This document shows positions 26,161 to 39,581 of a stretch of 64,000 bases of DNA, piece by piece (within the stretch, counting starts at the first letter, position 1; each line of letters starts with the position of its first letter). The stretch covers positions 496,001 to 560,000 of the forward strand of contig CAJFCJ010000028.1 of assembly GCA_904063045.1 (NCBI GenBank), in the 5' to 3' direction. Under the pieces are notes generated by a model. That model had not been told where the DNA came from and did no database searches. It was given only the letters and a program-made list of their open reading frames with translations. Source of the DNA: Dimorphilus gyrociliatus. Taxonomy: Eukaryota > Annelida > Polychaeta > Dinophilidae. Both the position numbers and the translations under genes were made by a program.

Positions 26161-26874
26161 AGTAGTATATATATTTATGTACATGCGTATGTATTTCTTT
26201 TTTTTTTTGACCTGATGAAAGAAAGAGCGGTCAATCCAATTTCTGCTTTTAGAGCTTCCCCGAGCAAGAAATCTACTGCTGAAGAATTGCTTACTAGATT
26301 CTCATCTGTATCCTATGCTTTATATTTTACATTCTCCATCGTCCTTTCTATATCGGAAACAAAGAAATGGGAAAATTGATAGTCGGGAAACAATAGCTAT
26401 TTTCAACGGCTTCTAGGAAAAATTATAGTAATAGGCCTCGTTTGAAAAGTTTGTACGCATGTTTAACGAAGTACTGCCAAAATTTTGTGGTAGATGCTTT
26501 CTTTGATTGATAACGAAAGCTTGCGAAGAATTGTTTGTAAATTTCCGTTACGGGTCGTCTGTTACGAGTCGTCAATAGGAATTATAGACTTCCTGTACTA
26601 TCTCAACATCGACAACGCCATCTATAGTGAATAATTAATAAAGTGAAGCTTTTTTCCTCATTCTTCCCCTATTGGTCTATAAGCCTGTCTCATACTCTCT
26701 CCTCTCGAACTTCATCTCGTCCAGTTCGTCTATCTATTCATCTCACTATTTGCCTGTCTTAAAATATATTTATCTTCCTCTCTATCTATTCTTCTTTTAA
26801 GTTGGGAGAAAATATTTTTATTCTGATTTCGACCAACTACCGCTAAAACTACATCAACAGTTTCCACAGGAGAC

Positions 26875-29800
26875 ATGTACTACACAACTCCTCCTCATCC
26901 TACAAATCTGTCAAATGTGACTTTTTTACCGGAAAGGAATGTTTTTAATCTAATAGGTCTAGGAATAATATGTCCCCTCTCGTTAACCGCCAATTCAATA
27001 ACTCTCTTTCAGGTAAAAATATTTAATAACTATATAAGCATCTTCGAACTTATATGAACAATCGGCTAACTACATGATTTGATTATAAGTTGTAATTAGA
27101 TGTAATATTAATCATTTTCTGTTGATTATTGTTAGCTATTATTTTCTTGTCCTTAGGTTTTTAAAGAGAGGAAGAGGCGGTCTGTTGTAAATACTTTGAT
27201 ATTAAATTTGGTCTTTGCCGACCTTGGAATTACTGTTTTCTGTATGTTAGCCGATTTCATTTGGAATTTTACCGTTCAATGGTACGCGGACTTTATTAGC
27301 TGCAAGCTACTCAAGACGCTTCAAAGCAGCTTTCTGTACGCCTCTACTTATAGTGTAGTGGTTATCAGCATAGATAGGATGTTAGCCATTTTGGATCCAT
27401 TGAGAAGAAACAAAGCACCCCGAAGAGCTAAAACTATGATAGGAGTAGCATGGGCTACCAGTATATTTTTCAGTTTGCCCCAGGTTCGTACGCTTTTTTA
27501 TCCTAACTTGGCCATAAACCCATGTCTTTTTATTTTTCCTTTAGTTGGATTATAGAGTAAATAGCGTGCGGATTCAGTTCATATTCAATAGAGTTTTCTA
27601 TTAGGTGTAACGTTATAATTTGTACTTTTCTTTTTGTAATACTTTTCGAATTGTATGAAAAATTATAGAACAGACCTAGCAGAGCATTTACTGGTTATTC
27701 CTCTATTATTAAGCACTAAAAACCAATCATATTCCTCCCTCATAGTATTAACCAATCCAAGATAAATACAGCTTTACAGTAACAATTTCAGTGATGCTTC
27801 ACTGAATCCTGATTGCCTTAATTATATGAGAGAGATTTGACCAGATACTGCAAAACCAAAAAAGTAAAAGAAAAAGTGAAAAAAATAGTCTGGGCTAAAG
27901 GTTTACTCTCAATACTTACAGTGCGATTAGCGTAAAAAGGCGTTCGATCACCTTACCACCAACCCTCTTTATACTTTAACAGCTAGAACTTTTTGTTAAA
28001 TACTGCACAAGTTATCCGGTAAAATGTCAAAAATCTATTTAAAAAGCTTTTTGTGTTGTATATATGTATGAATGCACGTCCACAGTATATACAATAGCTA
28101 TATTAATATATATTAATATATATGTATATATACGCCTATATATTGTATGTACAAGCTTGTTTATGTGTATACGAATATAGCATATTGTATTTAGATTATA
28201 AGAATAATATAAATATTAATATATGAATATGTACAACAAATAAAAAGTCATAAGGGATTTAAACGTACTGTTTGAAATATCTGTTAATTGCTGATGACTA
28301 CAAAAATAGTTTTACAACTATTTATATCAAGACCTTATCTTACTTTCAAATCCCTTATTTCCATAATTACCCTTCTTTATATATTTTATTGTTATTTTTG
28401 TGAGTAAGAGATAAATTAGGATTGTCGTAGTTGTCGCTATTAACAACAAATTCTCTATATTTCAAATATAGGATATGTACTGTATACAGTAAATATGCTA
28501 TATTAGCAGCTATTTATATTAAATATCTATCTATATATTATTATATATAGGTATAACTTATTAATAAAATAATATATATATATATATAGATATATGTAAT
28601 ATACATTTGACGTAAATTTTTTTATGTATATACATTTCTCTTCTTCCTTAATCAGTAGAATTTAAAAGTAATTTTATACAGATTTATACAAAGTACCACT
28701 GTGATCATTATGATCTTACTCCAGTCACGTTTATATTTCCTTTTCTTATATTTTATTTTGACTAAAAAGGAAAATTTTGCTAAACACATTTCTATAACAA
28801 AAATCGATAAAAGTTAACTTTTTGCTAGTTGTAAAGTTTCTATTTGTTGCTTGTATTAAGATGGCTAATATTATTGAAAACAAAAGGATATCAAATTATT
28901 AAAATCTTCTCGATTTTCAATAAACGTCTTTCATATACGTTGCAGCAGTAACAACAAGAAAACTAATTAATGTGGATATTAGAGAGAGAGAAAGAGAGAG
29001 AGAGAGAGATAACCAATACTTTTAATTTATGATAAAGGTACACGTAATTTTAAACTTCTTGAGAGAGAATTTTTTTAAATTTAGCTTTAAGTTTGATTAA
29101 ATTCTATTTCTTGATATTTTCCTTGTTACTTTACAGTATCTGTTGCAGTTGATTAACTATTTAGTTTTTTATTTTCTACTGATTTAAAAGATTTAATTAT
29201 ATTTTTTATTTTGTCTTCTTAAAAGAACGTCAAAGACGTTTAAATTTGATAAATGTGATAGAATTAATGCCATCTTTACGTGCCTAAATTCTAGCTTATA
29301 CGTTGTACAAACAACGGAAATAACATCAAAAGTGCCTCTATTTTAAAAGCAAACTCATCTATTATATTTTATAGTTTTGTGTGCGTTTTTTGTTGTGTTT
29401 CTATCTTTAGGAAGCATACTCTCTCAAATTTACTCCAATTTTTTTTTATTATAATTTTCTTGCAGATCATATTTTTTTATGATAACAAAAAAAAAAGAGA
29501 AAGAAATTTTTGGTATTTCATCCAGTTGTTTATCGTCAAAAGTGCAGACTTTATAAAAGAAAACGTAAGAAGTTTAGAGAGTCTCTATTAAAAATCTTTT
29601 TTTATAAAACATCTCTATAAACACTTTAATACGACATTTTCAAAGATAAATTAGATAAACAACAACTTAAGAATTTCTTCGCTTTTTCCTATTATTTATG
29701 AGCCTTTATAGACTAAAATGAACATTGCATAATATTCAGGTTATACGAGTAGGCTTATTGATGCCCAGTAGTAAGAAATTTAGATATATCAGAATACTAG

Positions 29801-31926
29801 CCTTGTGAACTTTGCCACTAAAAGCTACTTCAGTAAACGTTTTACTTTCAGAAGTAAGATTAATGTTTATCAATTTAATTGCGCAATTACTATTAATGAA
29901 TTATACAAATAATGGGTACTGCAATCCTCTTTAAATAGCTTTTTAAAAAAAGTAGCTAATTGAAAAAGATGGGTCATTATACGTAAGAAATAGTTAATGA
30001 ATATAGTACATATCTGGTGACCTCATTATAAATATAGAAATAACGTAGAATAAAATAAAGTGCCGTTTTATGAGCAATTTATATTCGGAAACGCTTCATT
30101 TATAGTATTTCATCCATCATGATGTTTCATTTGGTTTTGGGGATAAAATTAAAGATAATATTGAAATATATGTTAGCATATATACTGTATATACAGTATA
30201 TATATATATAATAGTTGAAATTCCAATAAAATATAATTTATGATGGTACATGTTCTTTATGCAATAAGAGTATAGTTCGTATTTCTAACGGTATATGCGG
30301 TTTATACAGTATGTATAATTTATCTACACTTATTATAGATATCTCTATATATCTATATATGCAAGTTTTAACCAGTTCTATAACTCTCTTCCATTAACTA
30401 TGCTCGAAATAAATATAAAAAAACACATAAACTGAACAAAAAACCATTTTAGAAGAGAGTATTTAGTCGACTAGCCGAATGTAGACAATTGTTCTTGCAG
30501 ATAGTAGTATATTGACTCAAGTCAAACTATCTCGTTAAAATAAACAAGTTGTGAAAAATGAATAGAGAAAAATAATCGGCTACCGTTATTATTTACCGTT
30601 AAACGAAACGTCAGTAGGGGAAATGGCGCTAGTTAAATAGTCCATTCTATTTATATAAGTTATCATCAAATCACTTTTATAATAGTCAATGCAATTAGGA
30701 GAATGAAAAAGACTGAAATTTAATGAAAATTTTTAAGAATTGAACAAAATAATATGATACTTAGTGATAATACAATACTCGATGAAGCGCAAAGCTATTT
30801 AATAAGCGTAAAAATACCAATAACAAATGCAATCTAATAGAGAAGTATAGGGTTAAAATGAGGGGAAAATTAGATAAGATTTCAGAATAAAATAGAGATA
30901 TTGATACACGTAGAATTTTAGTCTTTATCCAATTTTTATCTTCTTATTTCTGTCGATTCCTAATCTTTATGTCAATCTTTTTCCTCTCTCCCCTTCTCCC
31001 CTCTCTCTCTCTCTCTCACTCACTCACTCACTTTCTATATCTCTCCTCTCTCTTGTATAGAGGTTGTTTATCTCTCCTTATTTTGCTTTTCCCCTGAAAA
31101 TTTTCTATTGCGCCACTGGAAAACTTGATAAAAAATTGGAATAAAAGCAAACCATAAATACACCTGTGTAAATAGAATATACAGGATATTATTTCGTTCT
31201 AAAGACATAAGTTATTAATAAAAATATGAATAATAATTGTTATTGCTTATGGAAAAATAATAGTTAGAAAGCTCCTGCCAAAATGAACTATTGGATCTAT
31301 TCTGAATCGGGAAAATATCGGAAATTTAATTAAATAGCCTAAAGAATTTCTAATTAATGATAAACTAGTGAACAAAATCAAATAAAGTAATAATGGAGAT
31401 ACCCTATAAAAGTCAGGCGTCTAGTCATTTGAACTCTCGAAGGACGTTTGTAAATTTCCCCCATGAAATTATTAGGTTTATTTTAACAGAATATACTTGA
31501 ATTCACCTTTACGATTGATTAAACAGCTTAAGAAAGATTTTTAAATCCAACGTTTAACTCTATCCTCTCGATCTTCTTTTGCATCCTATGTTGTCGCTTA
31601 AATTAAATTCAGTAATTCAATGATCAAGTTAATTTACATGTTCATACGTAATTTAGACTATTTTACCTTATTTTTTGTATAAGGGGAATGGGAATAAAAC
31701 ACCAGCTATAGAGACGTGTGTGGAATATAGCAATATCGTTTAACAAGCATTATCCAGCAGAATTTTCTTTTATTTGTTTTGTTCTTCCTAATATCACTGA
31801 TTATTATTTTCATTTTTGTATTCCATGAATAGTCCATACTTTTCTTCTTTTTCTTCCTTTATCTCCCCTCCCCCCTCCCCACTCTCTCTAGCTGTCTGTC
31901 TCTATGTCTGTTTCTTCGTCTATTAT

Positions 31927-31966
<40 letters not shown>

Positions 31967-34010
31967 TCCACTTTTCCCTCATCTTCACCCTCGAGCACTT
32001 ATAGGAAAACTCAAACAGATATATAAATATATATATATATACTGTATATATTAGTATATATATTTATAGACGATACATATAATATATATATAAAGATGTC
32101 TTTTCTCTACATATATCTCTAAACGCTCTCTTACTTTCCATATTCGTCATTCACTCTCCTCTCTTTCCTCCCACTCCCCCTATCAATTTGTAGGCCTATC
32201 AAGTTTTATTATAAGATGGATATTTTAAGAAAAAATATACCGTTTTGTTACTTTCTTTTCATCAAGTATTTTAGTGAAAGCGAGATTATTTTAAAACATG
32301 TTTATAGGCTGAAATTATATATCTTGATGATATTTCCATTTAAGATAAGAGTATAAAAAATATGTTTTATATATTATCTTAGCATCAAACTCTTTTCAGC
32401 TTTATTATTCTAGAGGCTATGAGTAGAGAATATCATTTTTTCTTACTTTCCAAGAAAGTATTTTTATATTTATACATTTTTCTAAAGCTTTAAATAATTA
32501 ACTAAAGAATCATTGAGAGACGTAATGCTCATAAATAATTAGTCTATCAATAAATTTGATGATAACACTGTTAACATATTTAGAGAAATTGAAAATAGGC
32601 AAGAAGTGGGATAATTTAGATTTAGAGTAATTTCTAATTAATAGATCAAGCTGATTCATTAAGAAGAGATTGTATAAATACAAGATATTTATATATGTCA
32701 AAGAAGAATTATATCTGATATTAGATATTTTCGTTTTGCAGGCGTTCATCTTTACTATCGAGCCTCATCCATACAACAATGATTTCTACCAATGCAGAAC
32801 GCCATCGGGGAAAAAGTACAAGTCTTACACCATCTTCTCAATTATCACAATTTTCATCATACCCCTGGCAATAATGCTGACAGCATATCTGCTTATCTTT
32901 TGTACAATCGTTCGAAAATCGAGAGATTTTCAACAAGGTTTGAAAGTCTAATATCTATATTTTATAATCTGTACTTTCGCTTTATTGAAATTACAATAAT
33001 TTATTATTTAAATGCAATCGGACATTAAAGGTTAAAATAGGGTACTGACCTTAAAAACTCTCTTATGTAGGATTTACAGAATGCAATTTGATTGAGAGAT
33101 CTCCCTCTTACTTTCTCGTTTTCCCCTTTCCTTGAATAGTTTTAAGGCAGAGGAAAAGATGTAAAGAGAAGTAGGAAACAGCAAGAAAATTGGCGTTAAA
33201 ATTTTTAATAGAAAAGAAAATGAGCTAAAAGTAAAATTGAAAGAGATGTGACAATGGAAAGAAATTAGTAGGCACTAATATTTAAGAACAGTGATAAACA
33301 ACTTGTCAATAAAGAGTAAGAAACTAGAACGGAATGAAAAATGGAAATATAATACATTTATAGAATTTAAATCTTTTTTTCTGATTGCTCATAGAATAAT
33401 TATATAGCTTAGTGAGATGAATTGAGATATTGAGCTATTGATTTGACGAATTCCCACGACTCAAAGACAACTTTTTTTCATTCATAAGTCGTTCCTCAAA
33501 GCTACTGATGGGAGAAAAAAATTGTATAAGACCAAGAGATATCCATCTAGAAGAGAAATCATTTAAAAAATAAACATTCCTGTGTTAAATAAACATGGCG
33601 AACTGTAATATATATATGTATATATACTGCAGTGGCCATATATAATATATAATATCTATACATATATATTAGTATATGCTCATATATACATGCATTAAAA
33701 CTTTATATAAAGTGTATTTATATCACATTAATTCAATAAGTTTCTACTGATTACATGCGTAAATATAGTTAACGATATATAATGATTATATACAATATAT
33801 AGGAGAATGTTTATAAACAAAGATTAGTTTATTTAGATTTTCGCATAAATTTAGAAAGTAACACGTTTCATCACAAATTTTTACGAAAATTCTATTGCAG
33901 AATATAATCAACTGCAATTTTCTAGCTAACGCTAGAATTAACGAATAGAATTTGTCTATTCTCACAAGACTTAAAAAAAGATCTTGGAAAGATCTTGGTT
34001 TGTACTGTAT

Positions 34011-34046
<36 letters not shown>

Positions 34047-36625
34047 GTATTAAGATAAAAATAAGCTCATTTATTGCCATTTAACCGTTTCAATAATTTT
34101 GTGGTCCGATTTAGTTGACATTTAGGAATATGTATTCTAATATCCGTTTAGTTGGTAAATTTGTTAATTCATATGTCAAGAAAAGGAAGACATTTTTAAA
34201 AAAAAATGTATATCAACTTACTTTTATTAGATACGATCTCCGTTTCATCAGCAACTTCCGACTTACTGCAAACAACCAAGATGAGCAAGCAGACTTCAAC
34301 ATGGAGAGGCCAGGTGTTTCATAAAGCTAAGGTGAAATCTCTAAAGATGACTGCCTTTATTGTAGCAGCCTTTGTCGTTTGTTGGACGCCTTATTACGTC
34401 GTCTACGTTTACATTACTTTTTCAAGATTAAGTGAAATAGAAAAGAACCTTAGCTGGCTGGCGCTTTTCGCCAACTCCAACTGCTTACTAAATCCACTAA
34501 TTTATGGAGCATTTCATATAGTTAAGAGGAGAAAAGAGAAGAGGAATCAAAGACGGTACGTAATCAACATATTAGCAAATGTATTTTATCAACCATCCAA
34601 TCAATATCGACTATTTCACTCCTGACTAAGGATAATTCTGGCTTTTTCTTAAGTTTATAATTGAAATACTTTAATGGCAATAATTTGAATGAAAAAAATA
34701 GTTACCCTTTATCGGTATTCTACTCAGAGTTTGACTGATTTTGTCATGGTGAGAAAACCGATGAAGTGAAAACGGTGGTTGAAAGTGTTAGGAATAATAG
34801 TGGATGAGAAAAGTTGAACTAAAGCCTTCCCTATCCTTAAAAGTCTGATAAAGTGGTCTTGATGAAAATAAGCTAGGAATCGATAATCACAGCGCTTCTG
34901 AATTAATTAAACAAATTCATAATTTAGGAAAAAAAACTCTTTTATATTTTAAGATGCCCTCTTACAACAATATTTATTCCATCACTTTTGAGGAAAATCA
35001 AAGAGAGCGTTTATTATCTTCTTAGACTTCTTATCATTTAGGTCTATCTCTTTTAAAGAGTGAGAGAAAGCTTTACGATGTTATAGAAAGGCCAATATGC
35101 TTTTTGTATTGAGTTTAACAATTTTTCTTTGTTTCTTCAATTTCCGCAAAAAACAGAGACGAACATATAATAGGTACTTATCAGTTTAATAATACTGTCA
35201 TGAATAATTTAGTTACATATATTAAGCGTTATTAATTCCTCCAGATGGCACTTACATGAACAATTAACAATAAATCAGAAAAAACGATATTTGCTTTCAT
35301 CCAAGTTTATTTTATCAGAAAAAATTATTATGGACTTTTTATTCTATTTTGAATTAAGCAGATCTTTTACATTCCTTCTCTTTTTCACGATTTTTTTCTT
35401 CGAATAATCTATTTAGCCATAATCAATACTCTCCATTCGAAATCTAATTTTATAGAAAAAACACGGCATTAAATAAGTCAAAACAGTTGGAGAAAGTAGG
35501 TTAGGACACATCTAAAATTAGGCAACAGAAAATCCATGTTCCTGCTCGGTATCCCTTTCGATAAGTATTGCTGTAATTAGTAAAAGTATTTCCGCTATTT
35601 CAAATAGGAAGAAATTTTTAGAAAAGATCAATCATACGTTTGCTTTCTATCCCTCTATCTAGTTCTCTCTATCCTTTTCTAGCTCTTTCGCTCCTACTTC
35701 TTCTTGCCTTTGCTTTCAGGTCTTCCACCCGCCCCTATTTCTTTTTTGTTTTTTTTTTGATAAATAGTAGTGTCATTTTTTTCTGATATCTCTTATATCA
35801 TTTTCGAAGCACCTGTCATTAATATTTCTTCTTTGAACGCAATCTAATTTTTTTCGTATACTTTTGTTGCGAAAGAAGAAGGAGGAAAAAAAAACTTGGT
35901 ATAACTAATTGAGAATTAATAAAGATATATATTATGATAAAAAAGAATACGGGAATCCTTACAAAAATTGACAATATTCCTTAATTACTGCACAAAAATT
36001 AACTAACAGGTATGCCAATATCATTCTTTTATCAATTTATATATAGTATAAGATTGCGTTTATGCTATCTATAGTAAGAAGAGTAATATAAAGTTTCTGA
36101 AAGAATTACTTATTAAGGTTAAAAGAACTTCTATCTCTCTCTTTCTCTCTCTCCTTCTCACTTACTCACTTACTCACTTACTCACTCACTCTTTCTCTCT
36201 CACCCTCCCTCTCTGTCTCTTTTTATCATTGTATTTCTAACACTCCCATGCTTTTATTATTATTCTCTTTCTATCCATGTCTACACAAATACACAGTAAA
36301 TATATACCTCATGTTTTCTTTAGCTATTTTATTCAAGAGCACTTTTTTTAGAGGTAAAATCTAACTGGCATATTTCGAAAGAGAAAACTTGAACTCCTTT
36401 CATTAAATATTTAGCGAAAACAGAAACATAAAGAGGATGAGTATAATATAAAATCTATTCCATTACAACAGAATGCAAATGATAGCTGCTCCCCAAAACG
36501 AATCGAATAATAGGCGACGTTTGGCCGAAACTCCAATAGACAAAGTGACGCTTAACACTAGACTGACGCCGGTAACAACACCAAATCATCAAGTTTTAAC
36601 TTACGGCTTTAATAAACGCGAATAA
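26875..36625 (+). CDS. GnRH/corazonin/AKH-type neuropeptide GPCR
   Basis: Class A receptor. Five exons: 26875-27012, 27157-27483, 32742-32937, 34231-34555, 36472-36625; 379 residues, one frame. N-terminus with NLS and NVT sequons. TM1 has ANSITLF; TM2 NLVFADLGITVFC with Asp2.50; then DFIWNFTVQWYADFISCK, the diagnostic loop of the GnRH-receptor group, with the TM3 Cys. TM3 ends VVISIDRMLAILDPL (DRM instead of DRY). Exon 3 holds FYQCRTPS (loop-2 Cys) and TM5; exon 4 has TM6 VVCWTPYYVVYVY and TM7 NPLIYGAF with Asn7.49. The last exon gives a basic, Thr/Pro-rich tail. Intron 2 is 5.26 kb, intron 4 1.9 kb, very long for this window. Whether its ligand is GnRH-, corazonin- or AKH-like needs a tree. 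Confidence 0.93.
31001..31032. repeat. (CT)n/(CACT)n repeat
   Basis: CT dinucleotides running into CACT tetranucleotides, inside GPCR intron 2. A similar CT/ACTC mix is at about 36131-36218 in intron 4. Confidence 0.9.
31930..31964. repeat. (AT)n microsatellite
   Basis: About 17 AT units inside GPCR intron 2; similar runs at about 34012-34043 and, past the gene, 36723-36748. Confidence 0.92.
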
Positions 36626-38060
36626 ATTGGAGTATAAAAGAGTATAAATTTATGTGTGTATGTGTGTGATGGATAAAACAGTAGTGCATCCGTTATTTGT
36701 AAAACTTAATGTATTGGTCTAAATATATATATATATATATATATATATCTAATATATATATATTTTAATGCATATGTATGAATTAATAGAAAGATGAACA
36801 AATGTAAAGAGAAAGTGCTTTTTTTTATTTAAAAGAAGACGAAGGAATAAATTTTTGCACAGTCTATTCCAAAACAGAAAAATTTACGTTTTTCCTTAAA
36901 ATCATCATCTTATATAACAAAAATCATCAATAGAGAGGATGGAAGAAGGACAAAGAAGACCGAACGTGAAAGGAACGTAAGATTATACCACTTAAAACTT
37001 TTATCAGGTGGCTAAATAACATCTTAATTTTCGGATAATCTTCATGTAGTGTATATATTAAGAGTGCTTACTAATAGAGTCTATAACATACAGTTTATTG
37101 TTAATATATGCATAGAAAAATAAGAATTTCTTATACAGAATATATTCGAAATGCACCAAGTTGAGAACAGAGCATGATTGCTTTTTTAAATACGATTGGT
37201 AGACACAAATTTAAATGTTAAATGCTAAATAAAACTTAATCTAAGGAAGTAAAAATCTTCAATTCGAGAAAGTTAGAGAACCAACTTAAACTATTTATCA
37301 AGGGAAGTCATCTTAGGCGAACATGCTATTCATTGAAATGGATCAGGACAGAGCGTATGACACCTTGTACATCTATACTTGTAATGCATGATCATATTTA
37401 TACAAATAACAATAGGGCAGCTTATTCTTTTTGCCTTAACAAGGTGTATTTTTTATTGTTTTTTCAAGGAACTAAAATCAGTACGATGGACAATAGGTTG
37501 CCTGGGCCAATATCATTATTGTAATTAATTGAAAGACAGAGACAATATTAGAGAAAGATTTTTTAAGAATTCTTTATACAAGTTTCTAAGGTTATACTTC
37601 TTTTATAGATGTTATATTTATTTTCCTTTTAATAAAAAAATCAACTAGTACGAAACGGAACGGAACGAAAGAAACAGCTATAAAAATGCTTGATTCATGG
37701 CTATTAATTAGGTCAACTATATATTGTATATAAATATATTTGTTGTCCAATGTACCCTTTAAAATCTAATATTATAGTTTATTATTAATAATACACACCT
37801 AACTATTGTATATTTACCAATAGATCGTATTTTGTACATTCAGCTAATTGCTTGAAAATATACTGCCTATTATTTCTTTATAGCTAAGAACAAATATAAA
37901 CATTTCTTTACAATCTATCTAATTTCTACCATCTTTTCTTAGTACAACATTTAAAAATATCTTATTGTTCAATATGCTAAATAAAATCAATTATTTTATT
38001 ACATAATTTATACTAATATGTTAATTATTTATTTTATATGAATAGAGGGCGAGAATGGGA

Positions 38061-38100
38061 AGAGGCGGAGGAGGAGTAGGAGGAGGAGGAGGCGGAGGAA
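38061..38100 (+). repeat. GGA-rich purine tract
   Basis: Near-continuous GGA/GGC triplets in very AT-rich surroundings; G-rich enough to form G-quadruplex-like folds in principle. Confidence 0.7.
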
Positions 38101-39542
38101 ATATGATTTTTTTATTCCAGTATTAATGCAAATTAATACTAGTGAAAAATAAGAAGAAAATAGAATTAATATTATTTTGACACCTTTTTTAGGTACTAAA
38201 ATATGAATAGATTCTCAGCATTCTGTCCTATTCCGCTTCTACTTTCATTCTATTGTAACTAAAAATTTAGCTTTTTAAAGGGAAAAAGCATCACTAAATA
38301 AATATTTTCCATACATTATTAATTATAAATTCTGGAAAATAGAAAAAAGAACTCCCCCCTCCCTCCCTTAAAAGGTTATTCTCTTTTATATTACAATATA
38401 ATAATTCGTTTTTATAACTATATTAAATAATAACAAGTTAAAACTGAAAGAATGATGAATAAACAATTTATTAAATAATCTAATGTATATCAATAAACGC
38501 TATTAGTATATATTAGATTAATCGATTTGTATGTACACGTATAATAAGAGACTATAATAGAAATTTGTTTTTTCTTTTTATTATAAAAGTCATTTAACTT
38601 TATGAATGATTCTTTCATTTAAAGACAACATGAAGCGAATGTGAATAGGAAGAAATACCTCATTCTAACTTGTTTTTCCCATATTAAATGTATATATCTA
38701 TATATACTGTATATAAATATATATATATATATATCTACTGTACAATAATATATACTTAATATATACACTATACATCTTCAGACATTGACCTCAGTACTAG
38801 TTCTAGTAGATTTTTATACACCATTTATATCTTGCAAGTATTAACTAAATATTTAAAGGGAAAATGGAGAAAATTTATTAAGCAACTTAGTTAATTGTAA
38901 AAATTTCTTATATTTCTCCTTTTGCAATAAAGAAAGAAAATTTTGTTTCTTTTCCTATAAATTTAAATTCTATATTTGAATATAATACATAAAAAATATA
39001 AATTAAGGTATTGCGGATAATATCTAATAGATATTTCTTCTCTTAAATCTAATTCTTCTTCGTTTTTTCCTTCTGTCGATTTGCTCTGTAAACTTAATAT
39101 ATCAATAATTTCTATTCGTGTCCCACCTTCTATTCATCTATCCTATGCGAAAAACGAGAAAATATAAACGAAGTGGCTACATTGAAACTTTCTTAAGATT
39201 GTTCTAATTGCACTATTTTTTGAATGTTTTGGGAAAACTTTTCTTAATCAACCCATCTTCAATAGAATATCATGACGAATAGGAAGGACAAAATCATGCC
39301 CTTTTCGTTTTTCTACAATCCGCCTAGATCCTTTGTTATAAATATTTCGACTTATTTATATTCTTGATATTAACAACAACTTTATATAGCATAGACTTTT
39401 CAAACGTATGTTAGTTAATTAGTAGTTTATCGATTTGAGAGGACGAGAAAGAGAGCGATACGAGAAGGGCAAAAGTAGAACTAGAAAAGCACACAAAGAG
39501 AACAAGTGACACGCATACAGAAAGAGAGACAGACAGACAGAC

Positions 39543-39546
<4 letters not shown>

Positions 39547-39577
<31 letters not shown>
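39547..39577. repeat. (GA)n microsatellite
   Basis: About 15 GA units. Confidence 0.9.

Positions 39578-39581
<4 letters not shown>

Larger units (their letters stand above)
24398..26874. other. Spacer and probable 5' UTR intron of the GPCR gene
   Basis: Holds a candidate promoter near 24740-24800 and, apart from that, AT-rich DNA with a TA run at about 26138-26160. No coding exon was seen. Confidence 0.5.

Noticed and set aside
34115-34324. Alternative frame over GPCR exon 4
   Set aside because: The other frame continues the receptor with TM6/TM7 motifs; this one is a shadow.
37333-37524. 63-codon frame in the 5.2-kb spacer
   Set aside because: No domain, no splice neighbours, composition typical of spacer.
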